Origin: Comamonadaceae bacterium
GTDB taxonomy: Bacteria > Pseudomonadota > Gammaproteobacteria > Burkholderiales > Burkholderiaceae_C
NCBI GenBank assembly: GCA_027488215.1
Contig: JAIYCB010000019.1
Location: forward strand, 30,208 to 94,207
Length of the DNA stretch: 64,000 nt
Direction: 5' to 3'
Numbering within the stretch: the first letter of the stretch is position 1; each line of letters opens with the position of its first letter. A program made the translations under genes and the position numbers. Below, piece after piece: positions 54,067-63,997 of this stretch. Under the pieces are notes generated by a model. That model saw only the letters and a list, made by a program, of their open reading frames with translations, did no database searches and was not told where the DNA came from.

Positions 54067-54613
54067 GGCGCACCCGTTTGTGACACACCACCTGTCCACT
54101 CACCTTGAGCGCGAATTGCGCTCAGACCATGCGGGTGAGACCGGTGCTGTCTACATTTACAAAGGCATCGGCGCGGTTGCGCAGTGGCGAGGCGATGAAG
54201 AAATGCTTTCATTTGCCAAGGCGCATGGCGCAACCGAGGCCGAGCACTTGACGCAAGTGGAGCAATGGTTGCCAGCCTCTCAAAGGAGTTGGCTTTTGGG
54301 GCCTTGGCGCCTGGCTGGATGGTTGACCGGCGCATTGCCCGCCCTGTTTGGTCGGCGCGCGGTTTACGCCACGATTGCTGCGGTGGAGACTTTTGTGGAT
54401 CACCATTATCAGCAGCAGATTGACCACCTCAAGGAATTTGGTGGGCCTGAAGGCTTACTGCCGCTTTTGATGCAATGCCAAGCCGATGAGCAGCATCACC
54501 GGGATGAGTCTGCGGCCTTGGCAGGGGGAAAACCTGATTTACTTTTGCGAGCTTGGTGCTGGACCGTCGGTTGGGGCTCTGGCGCCGCGGTGGTGTTGGC
54601 GCGACGCTTCTGA
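54059..54613 (+). CDS. coq7: COQ7-like demethoxyubiquinone hydroxylase
   Basis: 184 aa from GTG 54059, inside the end of the upstream gene. Di-iron carboxylate protein that hydroxylates demethoxyubiquinol in ubiquinone synthesis. Ligand motifs in order: LRSDHAGETGAVYIYKG, ATEAEHL, ETFVDHHYQQQ, CQADEQHHRDE. Shorter than many betaproteobacterial COQ7 proteins (about 205 aa) but motifs are complete. Confidence 0.88.
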   Translation: MSEAHPFVTHHLSTHLERELRSDHAGETGAVYIYKGIGAVAQWRGDEEMLSFAKAHGATEAEHLTQVEQWLPASQRSWLLGPWRLAGWLTGALPALFGRRAVYATIAAVETFVDHHYQQQIDHLKEFGGPEGLLPLLMQCQADEQHHRDESAALAGGKPDLLLRAWCWTVGWGSGAAVVLARRF

Positions 54614-54644
54614 TCGGCCGCAGCAACATTGGACACCGCACACA

Positions 54645-55133
54645 ATGGACGAAGCTGATTTCAAAATCCTGTTTGTCTGCATGGGCAATATCTGCCGCAG
54701 TCCCACCGCAGAAGCTGTTTTTTTCAAACGGCTGGCGGATCGGGATCTCTTGCACAAGGTCAAAATTGACTCAGCGGGAACACACAACTTCCACCCTAAC
54801 GCGCCCCCCGATGAACGCAGTCAGATGCATGCACTCCAAAGAGGGTATGACCTGTCGAATTTGAGGGCCAGACCGGTTGTCGAAAGCGACTTTGAAGAAT
54901 TTGATTTGCTTTTGACGATGGATTGGGACAACCGCGCACTCCTGGAGGAAAGATGCCCTGCAGCGCATCTTCACAAAATTCGGGGTTTCGCTGAATTTTT
55001 GCAAACAACGCAAGCCGCCGTCATACCCGATCCATACTACGGTGGAGAGCAGGGGTTTGAACATGTCTTGGATTTGATCGAAGAAGCCAGCGAAGGCCTC
55101 ATGAAGCTCATCCTCCAACAGGTAGAGGCATGA
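54645..55133 (+). CDS. Low-molecular-weight protein-tyrosine phosphatase
   Basis: 162 aa from ATG 54645 (MDEADFKILFVCMGNICRSP). The active-site loop C12-MGNIC-R18-S and the general-acid segment IPDPYYGG near 130 define the family. The longer frame upstream overlaps coq7. It dephosphorylates tyrosine in the cytoplasm, often exopolysaccharide kinases, though none is adjacent. Confidence 0.93.
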   Translation: MDEADFKILFVCMGNICRSPTAEAVFFKRLADRDLLHKVKIDSAGTHNFHPNAPPDERSQMHALQRGYDLSNLRARPVVESDFEEFDLLLTMDWDNRALLEERCPAAHLHKIRGFAEFLQTTQAAVIPDPYYGGEQGFEHVLDLIEEASEGLMKLILQQVEA

Positions 55134-55232
55134 AGCAAGTTCAACACTGATGGCGCAACCGTTGGCGCCATGTGGCGCTGTGGTCGACATGGCCCGGAAG
55201 TGATCATTTCTGAACTCATGGAGCGCCCCACT

Positions 55233-55907
55233 GTGTGCACCAATTTCACATCTACTCAGCGAGCCCAATGGGTGAAGGAAAAGCTCGGTGTTGACCTGCC
55301 TTCAGGCTACCCCGAGGAATCCTACCCCGGGTTCGCCTCACCCATCGTGGTCAAGAGCCACCAGACGGGACGCGTCGCTTGCGGTCTGGCCCGCTTTGGC
55401 TTGATCCCGGCATGGGCCAAGGACGACAAGATCAGTCGGCACACCTACAACGCCCGCAGTGAAACCGCTGCAGAAAAACCCAGCTACCGCACCGCGTGGC
55501 GGCAGCGGCAGTTTGGCCTGGTGTTGGTCGAGAACTTCTACGAACCCAATTACGCGTCGGGCAAGGCCGTGCGCTGGAAGATCGCACTGGCCAGTGGCGA
55601 TCCGTTCGGCATCGCCTGCCTGTGGGATCGCTGGACAGATCCGGCCTCGGGTGAACGGGTAGTGAGCTTTTCCATGCTCACGGTCAATGCCGACGAGCAC
55701 CCGGTGATGAATCAGTTTCACAAGCCCGGCGATGAAAAACGCACCCCCGTCATCATCGCCCCGGATCTGCACGACGCCTGGCTCAGCGCGGATGTGGCTC
55801 AGGCGAGCGAACTGATGACCTGGCAGCACATGCCGGCGCTGGTGGCCTGTCCAGCGTCTCGGATCTCATCCCAAAGTTCACTTATCGAGGCCCATATGGA
55901 GACTTGA
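55233..55907 (+). CDS. SRAP-domain (HMCES/YedK-type) abasic-site protein, upstream of umuDC
   Basis: 224 aa. The start decides function: GTG 55233 followed by TGC gives Met-Cys2, and Cys2 is the catalytic residue that forms the DNA-protein crosslink once Met is removed. GGAG lies 9 bases before. The longer frame to 55170 would bury this Cys. Other active-site residues: NARSET near residue 80, the FYE Glu in LVENFYEPNYA and the His in NQFHKPGDE. SRAP proteins shield abasic sites in single-stranded DNA. It is followed at once by the umuD LexA-controlled promoter. Confidence 0.87.
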   Translation: MCTNFTSTQRAQWVKEKLGVDLPSGYPEESYPGFASPIVVKSHQTGRVACGLARFGLIPAWAKDDKISRHTYNARSETAAEKPSYRTAWRQRQFGLVLVENFYEPNYASGKAVRWKIALASGDPFGIACLWDRWTDPASGERVVSFSMLTVNADEHPVMNQFHKPGDEKRTPVIIAPDLHDAWLSADVAQASELMTWQHMPALVACPASRISSQSSLIEAHMET

Positions 55908-55933
55908 AAGACTGGTTATTTATCCAGTATATT
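55904..55933 (+). promoter_or_regulatory. umuDC promoter with embedded LexA operator
   Basis: -35 TTGAAA (55904-55909), 18-base spacer, -10 TATATT (55928-55933). The spacer holds GACTG-N10-CAGTA (55910-55929), one base from the TACTG-N10-CAGTA LexA consensus, overlapping the -10. The expected transcript start falls at about 55940, the A of the umuD ATG, so the mRNA may be leaderless or nearly so. Confidence 0.88.
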
Positions 55934-55939
55934 CAAGCC

Positions 55940-56380
55940 ATGTCTTCCCCTCTTGAATTGCCGTTTTCCCCTGTTTTCGTTCCAGACACCAAGGTCTGGC
56001 TGGATGTTTGCACCTGGAAGGTGGCGGCAGGCTTTCCATCGCCTGCAGCTGACCACACGCGCAAACGCATTGACCTGAACGAGCATCTGATTCGCAACAA
56101 GGAAGCCACCTTCATCTTCCGGGTCAAGGGCGACTCGATGAGTGGCATTGGCATCTACGAGGGCGACGAGCTGCTGGTGGACCGCTCCATCGAAGCCAAG
56201 CACGGCAACATCGTGTTGGCGGTGCTCAACAACGACTACACCGTCAAACGCCTGTACCGCCGAGGCGGCGTGGTCAAGCTGATTGCAGAAAACCCGCTGT
56301 ACCCGCCCATCGTGGTCAAGGAAGGCGAGGAACTGGTGATCTGGGGCGTGGTGACGCGCAACCTGCACAAGCTGTACTGA
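55940..56380 (+). CDS. umuD: DNA polymerase V subunit UmuD
   Basis: 146 aa from ATG 55940; earlier in-frame start (55904) lies in the promoter. RecA-stimulated self-cleavage is intact: site Ala30-Gly31 in KVAAGFPSP, nucleophile Ser66 in KGDSMSGIG, general base Lys103 in DYTVKRLY. All are offset by exactly 6 from E. coli numbers (24/25, 60, 97). Cleaved UmuD' activates UmuC. Four bases before umuC. Confidence 0.95.
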   Translation: MSSPLELPFSPVFVPDTKVWLDVCTWKVAAGFPSPAADHTRKRIDLNEHLIRNKEATFIFRVKGDSMSGIGIYEGDELLVDRSIEAKHGNIVLAVLNNDYTVKRLYRRGGVVKLIAENPLYPPIVVKEGEELVIWGVVTRNLHKLY

Positions 56381-56384
56381 AGCC

Positions 56385-57659
56385 ATGGCCCCGCCAAAGG
56401 TACAAGCCCTGGCGCTTGTGGATTGCAACAACTTCTACGTGAGTTGCGAGCGGATTTTCCGGCCCGACCTGACGCATGTACCGATGGTGGTGCTGTCCAA
56501 CAACGACGGCTGCGTGGTGTCCCGCTCCAACGAGGCCAAAGCTTTGGGCGTGAAGATGGGCGCCCCCTGGTTTGAGTGCAAGGCACTGGCCGAGCAGCAC
56601 GGCATCCTGGCCATGAGCAGCAACTACGCCCTGTATGCCGACATGTCAAACCGGGTCATGAACATCCTGAGCGAGTTTTCTCCCCGCAGTGAGGTGTATT
56701 CGATCGATGAGTGCTTCGTTGATTTGACGGGCATCCCCCGACTGCGCGAGGTCAGCTATGCCATGCGCGAACGCATTGGCATGTGGACGGGCATGCCGGT
56801 CTGTGTGGGCATTGGCCCCACCAAGACCTTGGCCAAACTCGCCAACCATGTGGCCAAGAAGCACCCGCGCTCCAAAGGTGTCTTCAACTACAACGCGCTC
56901 AGCGCTGAACAAAAAACCCGATTGCTTGAACACATTCCGGTGGAAGAAGTCTGGGGCGTCGGCCACAAACTCACACGCCAGCTGGCCAAGCACGGTGTGC
57001 ACACCGTGCAAGACCTGCGCGTGGCCCATGTGCCCACCTTGCGGGCCGCGTTTGGTGTGGTGATGGAAAAGACCCAGCGCGAGTTGCAGGAAGTGCCCTG
57101 CATTGAATTGCAAGAAATCCAAGCCGAGCGGCAGCAGATCATCTCCAGCCGATCGTTCGGCAGCATGGTCACCGAGCTGGACGTGCTCAAGGACGCGCTG
57201 TCCACATTCGCGGCCAATGCCTGCGCCAAGCTGCGTGCGCAAAACAGCCACGCTGCGGTGATCCAGGTCTTCTTGCAGACCAACCGATTTCGCAAAGAGT
57301 TACCGCAATACATGCCCAGCCTGGCCGTGCCACTGCCCCACCCGACCCACGACAGCCTGGAGGTCAACCGATGGGCCAGTCATTTGTGTGAGCGCATGTT
57401 CAAACCCGACTACCAATACAAGAAGGCCGGAATCATGCTCAGCGAAATCAGCCCTGCCACACGCAGGCAAGGCGATCTGCTGGAGCCCGAAACCACCAGC
57501 AACGCCAAGCTGATGCAGGCGCTGGACAAACTGAACCAGCGCTATGGGCGCGGGACCGTGAAGGTGTCCACGCAGGGCGCATTGAAGGGTTGGCAGATGC
57601 GGCAAGAACGCAAGTCGCCGAATTACACAACGTGTTGGGATGCGGTGCCTGTGGTTTGA
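56385..57659 (+). CDS. umuC: DNA polymerase V catalytic subunit UmuC
   Basis: 424 aa, Y-family error-prone polymerase. Metal-binding Asp13 in [16 protein letters not shown], and Asp108-Glu109 in [10 protein letters not shown]. The steric gate region NNFYVS, the helix-hairpin-helix ([18 protein letters not shown]) and little-finger domain follow; the C-terminal UmuC-specific DUF4113 region ([15 protein letters not shown] ... [11 protein letters not shown]) is present. Immediately behind umuD in the SOS cassette. Confidence 0.96.
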   Translation: MAPPKVQALALVDCNNFYVSCERIFRPDLTHVPMVVLSNNDGCVVSRSNEAKALGVKMGAPWFECKALAEQHGILAMSSNYALYADMSNRVMNILSEFSPRSEVYSIDECFVDLTGIPRLREVSYAMRERIGMWTGMPVCVGIGPTKTLAKLANHVAKKHPRSKGVFNYNALSAEQKTRLLEHIPVEEVWGVGHKLTRQLAKHGVHTVQDLRVAHVPTLRAAFGVVMEKTQRELQEVPCIELQEIQAERQQIISSRSFGSMVTELDVLKDALSTFAANACAKLRAQNSHAAVIQVFLQTNRFRKELPQYMPSLAVPLPHPTHDSLEVNRWASHLCERMFKPDYQYKKAGIMLSEISPATRRQGDLLEPETTSNAKLMQALDKLNQRYGRGTVKVSTQGALKGWQMRQERKSPNYTTCWDAVPVV

Positions 57660-57700
57660 CCCCCTCAGTCACCCGGATGCCAACGCATTCGGATAGGCTG

Positions 57701-59122
57701 TCACGCCCCCCAAAGTGTGTGGAACTTCCCCGCTCGGTCGGTGCGCTGGTAAGTGTGGGCACCAAAATAATCGCGCTGGGCTTGCAGCAAATTGGCGGGC
57801 AAACGGGCCGAGCGGTAAGCATCGTAATAGCTCAGGGCGCTCATGAAGGCGGGCACAGCCACGCCCCTTAGCGCCGCCATGGCCACCACTTCGCGCAGGT
57901 CTTGTTGGCAGTCGGCCATGACGCGGGCAAAGTGCGGGTCGATGAGCAGGTTGGGCAAGTCCGCCTGCTGGGCATAGGCACGGCGAATGTCTTCGAGCAA
58001 GTGCGCCCGGATGATGCAGCCTGCACGCCAGACCGAAGCGACCTGGGCCATGGGCAAAAGCCATTGGTGTTCACGGTCGGCTGCGCGCAAGAGAGCAAAG
58101 CCCTGGGCGTAGGCACAGATCTTGGCAGCCAGCAGGGCGCGGCGCAGCTTGCCCAGCATCGCACCGCGCTCGGACACCGTGGCTGCGTGCGGCCCCGACA
58201 ACACGCGCGAGGCAGCCACGCGTTCGGTCTTGATGGCGCTCATGGTGCGGGCAAACACGGCTTCGGCAATGGTGGGCGCACTCACGCCCAAGTCGAGTGC
58301 GATCTGGCTGGCCCATTTGCCGGTGCCTTTTTGCTCGGCCGTGTCCAAAATCACATCGACCATCGGCATGCCGGTTTCGGGATCGGTCGTGGCCAAAATT
58401 TGTGCGGTGATATCGATCAGGTAGCTGCCCAGCTCGCCATCGTTCCATCGCGCGAATTCGGCGGCCATGTCGGCCGGGGCCATGCCCAGACTTTGCATCA
58501 GCGCGTAGGCTTCGCAGATCATTTGCATGTCGGCGTACTCGATGCCGTTGTGCACCATTTTCACGAAATGGCCAGAGCCCCCCGGCCCCATCCACTGGCA
58601 GCACGGCTGCCCATCTTCGGCCTTGGCCGCCATGGCTTGCATCAGGGGCTGGATCAGCGGCCAGGCTTCGGGCGATCCGCCAGGCATGAGCGCTGGGCCA
58701 CGCAAAGCGCCCTCTTCGCCGCCGCTGACCCCCGCGCCCACATACAAAATGCCCGAGCCTTGCAGCCCAGCGATGCGGCGCTGGGTGTCGGTATACAACG
58801 TGTTCCCACCATCAATGAGCACATCGCCTGCCGACAGCAAAGGGCGCAGCTGCGCCAGCACCTCGTCCACCGCCGCACCGGCGGGCACCATCATCCAGAT
58901 GCGTCGGGGCAGCGTCAGGCTGGCCACCAGCTCGGGCAACGACGACGCGGCTTGTGCCCGCAAGCCCTGCGTGCGCAAAGTGAAGTTCTCGCGGCGGCCA
59001 GCATCCAGGTCAAACCCGCTGACCGAAAACCCGTTGCGCTCCAGGTTAAGCGCCAGGTTTTCGCCCATCACGCCCAGGCCCACGAGGCCAATGTCCATCG
59101 CTTGCATGTCTGTCATTGTCAT
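57701..59122 (-). CDS. gnd: 6-phosphogluconate dehydrogenase (decarboxylating)
   Basis: 473 aa, the long NADP-dependent form. GLVGLGVMGENLALNLERNGF (NADP site), GVSGGEEGALRGPALMPGG and GPGGSGHFVKMVHNGIEYADMQMI (substrate Lys/Asn), plus a C-terminal helix domain ending RTDRAGKFHTLW. Oxidative pentose phosphate pathway. Start could be 59122, 59116 or 59107; it overlaps the end of alkB by 4 bases at 59122, so the two may be co-transcribed although functions differ. Confidence 0.94.
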   Translation of the reverse strand: MTMTDMQAMDIGLVGLGVMGENLALNLERNGFSVSGFDLDAGRRENFTLRTQGLRAQAASSLPELVASLTLPRRIWMMVPAGAAVDEVLAQLRPLLSAGDVLIDGGNTLYTDTQRRIAGLQGSGILYVGAGVSGGEEGALRGPALMPGGSPEAWPLIQPLMQAMAAKAEDGQPCCQWMGPGGSGHFVKMVHNGIEYADMQMICEAYALMQSLGMAPADMAAEFARWNDGELGSYLIDITAQILATTDPETGMPMVDVILDTAEQKGTGKWASQIALDLGVSAPTIAEAVFARTMSAIKTERVAASRVLSGPHAATVSERGAMLGKLRRALLAAKICAYAQGFALLRAADREHQWLLPMAQVASVWRAGCIIRAHLLEDIRRAYAQQADLPNLLIDPHFARVMADCQQDLREVVAMAALRGVAVPAFMSALSYYDAYRSARLPANLLQAQRDYFGAHTYQRTDRAGKFHTLWGA

Positions 59123-60261
59123 GAATCCTTTGGCCGTTTTTTGTCATCCTGCACATTCACCAAGCTCAGATCCCCGCCGTAGTGATCCATCACGCGGCGG
59201 TCCATCCATGCAAACCACAGGGGCGGCAGATAGGCCACCGTGATCATGGTGGCGTAGCCTGCGGGCAGCTGCGGCGCGGTGGCGAAATGCCGCAGCGCTT
59301 GGTATCGCCGGCTGGGGTGCGCGTGGTGGTCAGAGTGCCTTTGCAGTTGGTACAGCAAGAGGTTGCCCACCAGGTGGTTGCTGTTCCAGGAGTGCTCGGG
59401 CTCGCAGCGCACGTAGCGGCCAGATGCGTCACGCTGGCGCAGCAAACCATAGTGCTCCACATAGTTCACCACCTCCAGCATGGAGGACGCGTACACGGCC
59501 TGCGCCACCAAAAAGGGCAACGCCATCCAGCCGAGCCATGCCACCAGAGCACCAAACAAAACCAACGTCAGGCCCCAAGCCTGCAGGTTGTGGTTTTGGG
59601 GGTGCCAAGCACTGTGGCCTTGTCGCTTCAATCGCTCTCGCTCCAGTGCCCAAGCCGATTGCAGGCTGCCCCACAGCGAACGCGGCAAAAAGGCCCAGAA
59701 GCTTTCACCCATGCGTGCGCTGGCTGGGTCTTCCGGCGTGGCCACGCGTTGGTGATGGCCCCGGTTGTGCTCGACAAAAAAGTGGCCATACGCACTGGGC
59801 GCCAAGGCGATCTTGGACAGCCAGCGGTCCAGATGCTCTTTTTTGTGGCCCAGCTCGTGCGCGGTCCCAATGCCAATGCCGTTGATCGCGCCCACCGTCA
59901 AAACCAATGCGACATGGCCAAACCATGGCATCTCATGCGTCGTCGCAAGCCACGCCCCCAAAACCGTGCCAAAGAACTGAAGGGGCACATAAGCCCAAAC
60001 CAGTGCCCGGTAAAAGACATCCTGTTCGAGTTGCGCCACGGCCGATTCAGGCGGGTTGCTGAAGTCCTCGCCAAACACGCGATCAAGCACGGGCAACAAC
60101 ACATGGATGATCAGTGGGGCCAGCAGCATGCACCACCATTGCCCACTCCAGACAAAGGCCAGCAAGGAAGCGGTGAACACCAGAGGGATGGCAGGGCTGA
60201 GCAACCACCACCAACGCTTGTCTTTCCAAGCCGCATCGATTGGGATGCTTGGGCTGTTCAT
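59119..60261 (-). CDS. alkB: Alkane 1-monooxygenase AlkB
   Basis: 380 aa, integral-membrane non-heme di-iron hydroxylase. Six predicted helices and the eight-His signature: HELGHKKEHLD, EHNRGHHQRV, LQRHSDHHAHPSRRY, and the supporting NYVEHYGLLR. AlkB oxidises n-alkanes to 1-alcohols with rubredoxin as electron donor; no rubredoxin gene is visible nearby, so electrons must come from elsewhere. Divergent from a GMC dehydrogenase. Confidence 0.94.
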   Translation of the reverse strand: MNSPSIPIDAAWKDKRWWWLLSPAIPLVFTASLLAFVWSGQWWCMLLAPLIIHVLLPVLDRVFGEDFSNPPESAVAQLEQDVFYRALVWAYVPLQFFGTVLGAWLATTHEMPWFGHVALVLTVGAINGIGIGTAHELGHKKEHLDRWLSKIALAPSAYGHFFVEHNRGHHQRVATPEDPASARMGESFWAFLPRSLWGSLQSAWALERERLKRQGHSAWHPQNHNLQAWGLTLVLFGALVAWLGWMALPFLVAQAVYASSMLEVVNYVEHYGLLRQRDASGRYVRCEPEHSWNSNHLVGNLLLYQLQRHSDHHAHPSRRYQALRHFATAPQLPAGYATMITVAYLPPLWFAWMDRRVMDHYGGDLSLVNVQDDKKRPKDS

Positions 60262-60345
60262 GGGTGAGGTCTGCTGACGCGTTTCGGGCCAACAAACTCA
60301 ACGACGGTACGCATGACTTGTCTCCAAATGTGGTGCCATTGTGAG

Positions 60346-60400
60346 GGGTATTTAGGCATGCGAGATGTCACCTTGACGAGGGGTTTGCTGGGAAATACCC
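60346..60400. promoter_or_regulatory. Paired inverted half-sites in the alkB/GMC divergent promoter region
   Basis: GGGTATTT (60346-60353) and AAATACCC (60393-60400) are perfect complements 39 bases apart in the 213-base divergent spacer. They could be two half-operators of a looping or dimer-of-dimers regulator controlling both directions. No regulator gene is adjacent. Confidence 0.45.
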
Positions 60401-60474
60401 TGATGCACACAAGACAGGCCCCGACACGCTGGAACCCTTATATTGAATGCACAAAGCATTTGGGGAGGTGATTC

Positions 60475-62064
60475 ATGGACTTTGACTATGTGATCGTGGG
60501 CGGCGGCTCGGCCGGTTGTGTGCTGGCAGCCCGTTTGAGCGAAGACTCCACCGTGCAGGTGGCCCTGATCGAAGCCGGGCCGCCCGACACCAGTGCCTTG
60601 ATCCATTGCCCGGCGGGCATCGCGCTCATGGCCCGCACCGAAATCGTCTCGCAAGGCCTGAACACCGTACCGCAGCCCGGCTTGAACGGCCGCATCGGTT
60701 TTCAGCCGCGAGGCCGCACGCTGGGCGGCTCCAGCTCGACCAACGCCATGGCCTACATCCGTGGCCAAGCCGTGGATTACGACACATGGGCCCAGATGGG
60801 TTGCGCTGGTTGGTCGTGGGACGAGGTCTTCCCCTACTTTCTGAAGGCCGAGCACAACGAGCGCATCCACAACGAATGGCACAGCCAGAACGGCCCCTTG
60901 AACGTGGCCGATCTGCAAAGCCCCAATGTGTTCAGTCACCGGTTTGTCGAGGCGGGGGTGCAAGCGGGTTTGACGCTCACCACCGATTTCAATGGCCCCA
61001 CGCAAGAAAGTGTAGGCCTGTACCAGGTCACTCAGAAGGCGGGCGAGCGTTTCAGCGCGGCCAAGGCTTACCTGACGCCCAACTTGGGTCGACCCAATTT
61101 GCATGTGATGACCGGCGTCACCGTGGACCGCATTGGCTTGGTGAATAGCGTGGCGCGGCAGGTGCACACCTTGCAGGATGGCAGGGCGCAGATCATGACC
61201 GCCCGGCGCGAGATCATTTTGAGTGCGGGCGCTTTCCAGTCGCCGGCCATCCTCATGCGCTCAGGCATCGGGCCCGCCGCGCATTTGCAAAGCCTGGGCA
61301 TCGCGGTGTTGCGCGACCTGCCCGGCGTGGGCGAAAACCTGCACGACCACCCGGACGCGGTGCTGGTGGCCGATGCGCCGGGGTACACCGATTTGATCGG
61401 TGTCTCACCCCGTGGCACCTGGCACACCTTGCAAGCCCTTTGGGCCTGGCGGCAACACCGAAAGGGGCGCCTGACGACCAACTTTGCCGAGGGCGGTGCT
61501 TTTTACAAAAGCCGACCTGAAGAGGCGCACCCTGACATTCAACTGCACTTTGTGGTGGCCAAACTGGTGGACCATGGTCGCCAAATGACGCTGGGGCATG
61601 GCTACTCACTGCACGTGTGTTTGTTGCAACCGGACAGCCGTGGCCGTGTGCAATTGGCCGACCGCAACCCGCACAGCGCCCCGCTGATTGACCCGCAATT
61701 TTTGAGCGAGCCGCGTGACCTGCAGCGCCTGCGTGACGGGGTTCGGCAAGCCCAAAACATCTTGTCCCAACCCGCTTTGGCTGCGTATGGCAAAGAGTGG
61801 GCTGCGTCTGCCGATGCGCACAGCGACGAACAACTCGATCACTGGATTCGGCAAAACGCCGACACGGTCTACCACCCGGTAGGCACCTGCCGCATGGGCC
61901 AAGACAACATGGCGGTGGTGGACGCGCAACTGCGCGTGCACGGTGTGCCAGGCCTGCGCGTGGTCGACGCGTCGGTCATGCCGCGCATCGTGAGCGGCAA
62001 CACCAATGCGCCGACGATCATGATTGCGGAGAAGGCGGCGGATTCGATTCGTGCGGCGCATTGA
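60475..62064 (+). CDS. GMC-family alcohol/choline dehydrogenase (AlkJ-like)
   Basis: 529 aa with GGGGAGGTGA, a near-perfect ribosome site, before ATG 60475. FAD-binding [20 protein letters not shown] at the N-terminus, GMC signature [18 protein letters not shown], second signature [17 protein letters not shown] and C-terminal [10 protein letters not shown] with the active-site His/Asn (SGNTNAPT). Opposite alkB: AlkB makes alcohols and this enzyme can oxidise them to aldehydes, as AlkJ does in Pseudomonas. It may instead use another alcohol or choline. Confidence 0.9.
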   Translation: MDFDYVIVGGGSAGCVLAARLSEDSTVQVALIEAGPPDTSALIHCPAGIALMARTEIVSQGLNTVPQPGLNGRIGFQPRGRTLGGSSSTNAMAYIRGQAVDYDTWAQMGCAGWSWDEVFPYFLKAEHNERIHNEWHSQNGPLNVADLQSPNVFSHRFVEAGVQAGLTLTTDFNGPTQESVGLYQVTQKAGERFSAAKAYLTPNLGRPNLHVMTGVTVDRIGLVNSVARQVHTLQDGRAQIMTARREIILSAGAFQSPAILMRSGIGPAAHLQSLGIAVLRDLPGVGENLHDHPDAVLVADAPGYTDLIGVSPRGTWHTLQALWAWRQHRKGRLTTNFAEGGAFYKSRPEEAHPDIQLHFVVAKLVDHGRQMTLGHGYSLHVCLLQPDSRGRVQLADRNPHSAPLIDPQFLSEPRDLQRLRDGVRQAQNILSQPALAAYGKEWAASADAHSDEQLDHWIRQNADTVYHPVGTCRMGQDNMAVVDAQLRVHGVPGLRVVDASVMPRIVSGNTNAPTIMIAEKAADSIRAAH

Positions 62065-62183
62065 TGCTTTTCACGCGGCCGCGTATGGTTGTGAAGGCCG
62101 GTTTTTGTTGTTCTTTGCAGTGGAGTGCATCTGAAAGGCATGGAGTGCACCAAAACTATTGAGCCCCAGAAGCTCACGCCGGT

Positions 62184-62221
62184 TTGCACTCGGATGCCAA
62201 TTAAGGTATATTTTCTATACC
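62184..62221 (+). promoter_or_regulatory. brnTA promoter and operator
   Basis: -35 TTGCAC (62184-62189), 17-base spacer, -10 TATATT (62207-62212). A perfect inverted repeat GGTATA-TTTTC-TATACC (62205-62221) covers the -10 and ends 4 bases before the brnT ATG. Typical of autoregulation by a ribbon-helix-helix antitoxin. Confidence 0.85.
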
Positions 62222-62224
62222 ATA

Positions 62225-62485
62225 ATGTCCTTTGAATTTGACGCCGCAAAAAGTGATGCCAATCGCATCAAGCATGGCATTGATTTTGTCCAAGCTCAGG
62301 TTCTCTGGAACGACCCGATGCTGTTGGAAATTCCGGCAAAAACTGATGACGAACCGCGGTACCTGGTGATTGGCGTCATGGATGGCAAGCATTGGTCGGC
62401 CGTCATCACTTACCGAGGCGCCAACATCCGATTGATATCAGTGCGTCGAGCACGCACAGAAGAGGTGGCACTTTATGAAAGCTAA
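62225..62485 (+). CDS. brnT: BrnT-family RNase toxin
   Basis: 86 aa from ATG 62225. BrnT folds like RelE and cuts RNA. Family motifs: [21 protein letters not shown] (Asp/Lys/His N-terminal block), [21 protein letters not shown] and a C-terminal [15 protein letters not shown]. The longer frame to 62159 enters the promoter. Stop overlaps brnA by 11 bases. Confidence 0.93.
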   Translation: MSFEFDAAKSDANRIKHGIDFVQAQVLWNDPMLLEIPAKTDDEPRYLVIGVMDGKHWSAVITYRGANIRLISVRRARTEEVALYES

Positions 62486-62744
62486 AAAGTTTGATCAACA
62501 GTTCGATGAGGGCGCCGACATCACGGCTTCTTTGGACTTGTCTAAAGCCAGGCGCGTGCAGCAGGCCCAGAAACGGGTGAATGTTGATTTCCCAACATGG
62601 ATGATTGACTCGCTGGATCGCGAAGCCAGCAAACTGGGGGTGACGAGGCAGTCCGTGATCAAGGTCTGGCTGGCCGAGCGCCTTGAGGCGTCGACTTCTC
62701 ATGCGCCGTTACAACGGGCGCCTAAAGTTGCAACGCACCGTTGA
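62475..62744 (+). CDS. brnA: BrnA-family antitoxin (ribbon-helix-helix)
   Basis: 89 aa from ATG 62475, starting inside brnT. The C-terminal half, VNVDFPTWMIDSLDREASKLG and TRQSVIKVWLAERLEA, is a ribbon-helix-helix DNA-binding domain; the N-terminal 35 residues bind the toxin. BrnA neutralises BrnT and represses the operon through the inverted repeat upstream. Confidence 0.92.
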   Translation: MKAKKFDQQFDEGADITASLDLSKARRVQQAQKRVNVDFPTWMIDSLDREASKLGVTRQSVIKVWLAERLEASTSHAPLQRAPKVATHR

Positions 62745-62808
62745 AGTTCGCCTCGGCCAGCAACTCCTCCGGGGCACCCGCATCCCCGCCATCACTGCAT
62801 ACAAGCAA

Positions 62809-62828
62809 AAAGCGCCCGAAGGCGCTTT
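62809..62828 (-). terminator. Rho-independent terminator of GAPDH-2
   Basis: Perfect 8-bp stem AAAGCGCC/GGCGCTTT with a CGAA loop (TTCG on the minus strand), followed on the minus strand by TTTTTGCTTG. It lies about 130 bases after the GAPDH-2 stop. On the plus strand it could also end the brnTA transcript, 65 bases after brnA. Confidence 0.85.
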
Positions 62829-62843
62829 GTCCGTTAACACCAT

Positions 62844-62925
62844 GACTCAGATGCCGGTGTCCCGTCGGGGCGATGTGGCAAAGCGAAGCGCCTCTGAGCC
62901 CTGGCGGGGCACCGGCAGCTGAGTC
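62844..62925. repeat. 82-bp imperfect inverted repeat
   Basis: Left arm 62844-62866 and right arm 62903-62925 match as complements in 20 of 23 positions (GACTCAG-A/C-TGCCGGTG core), with 36 bases between, part of which can pair again. It sits between the terminator and GAPDH-2. Possibly a miniature element or a structured 3' region. Confidence 0.6.
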
Positions 62926-62956
62926 TGCCGCATGCACCTGCCTGAAAAGAAGCAGA

Positions 62957-63997
<1,041 letters not shown>

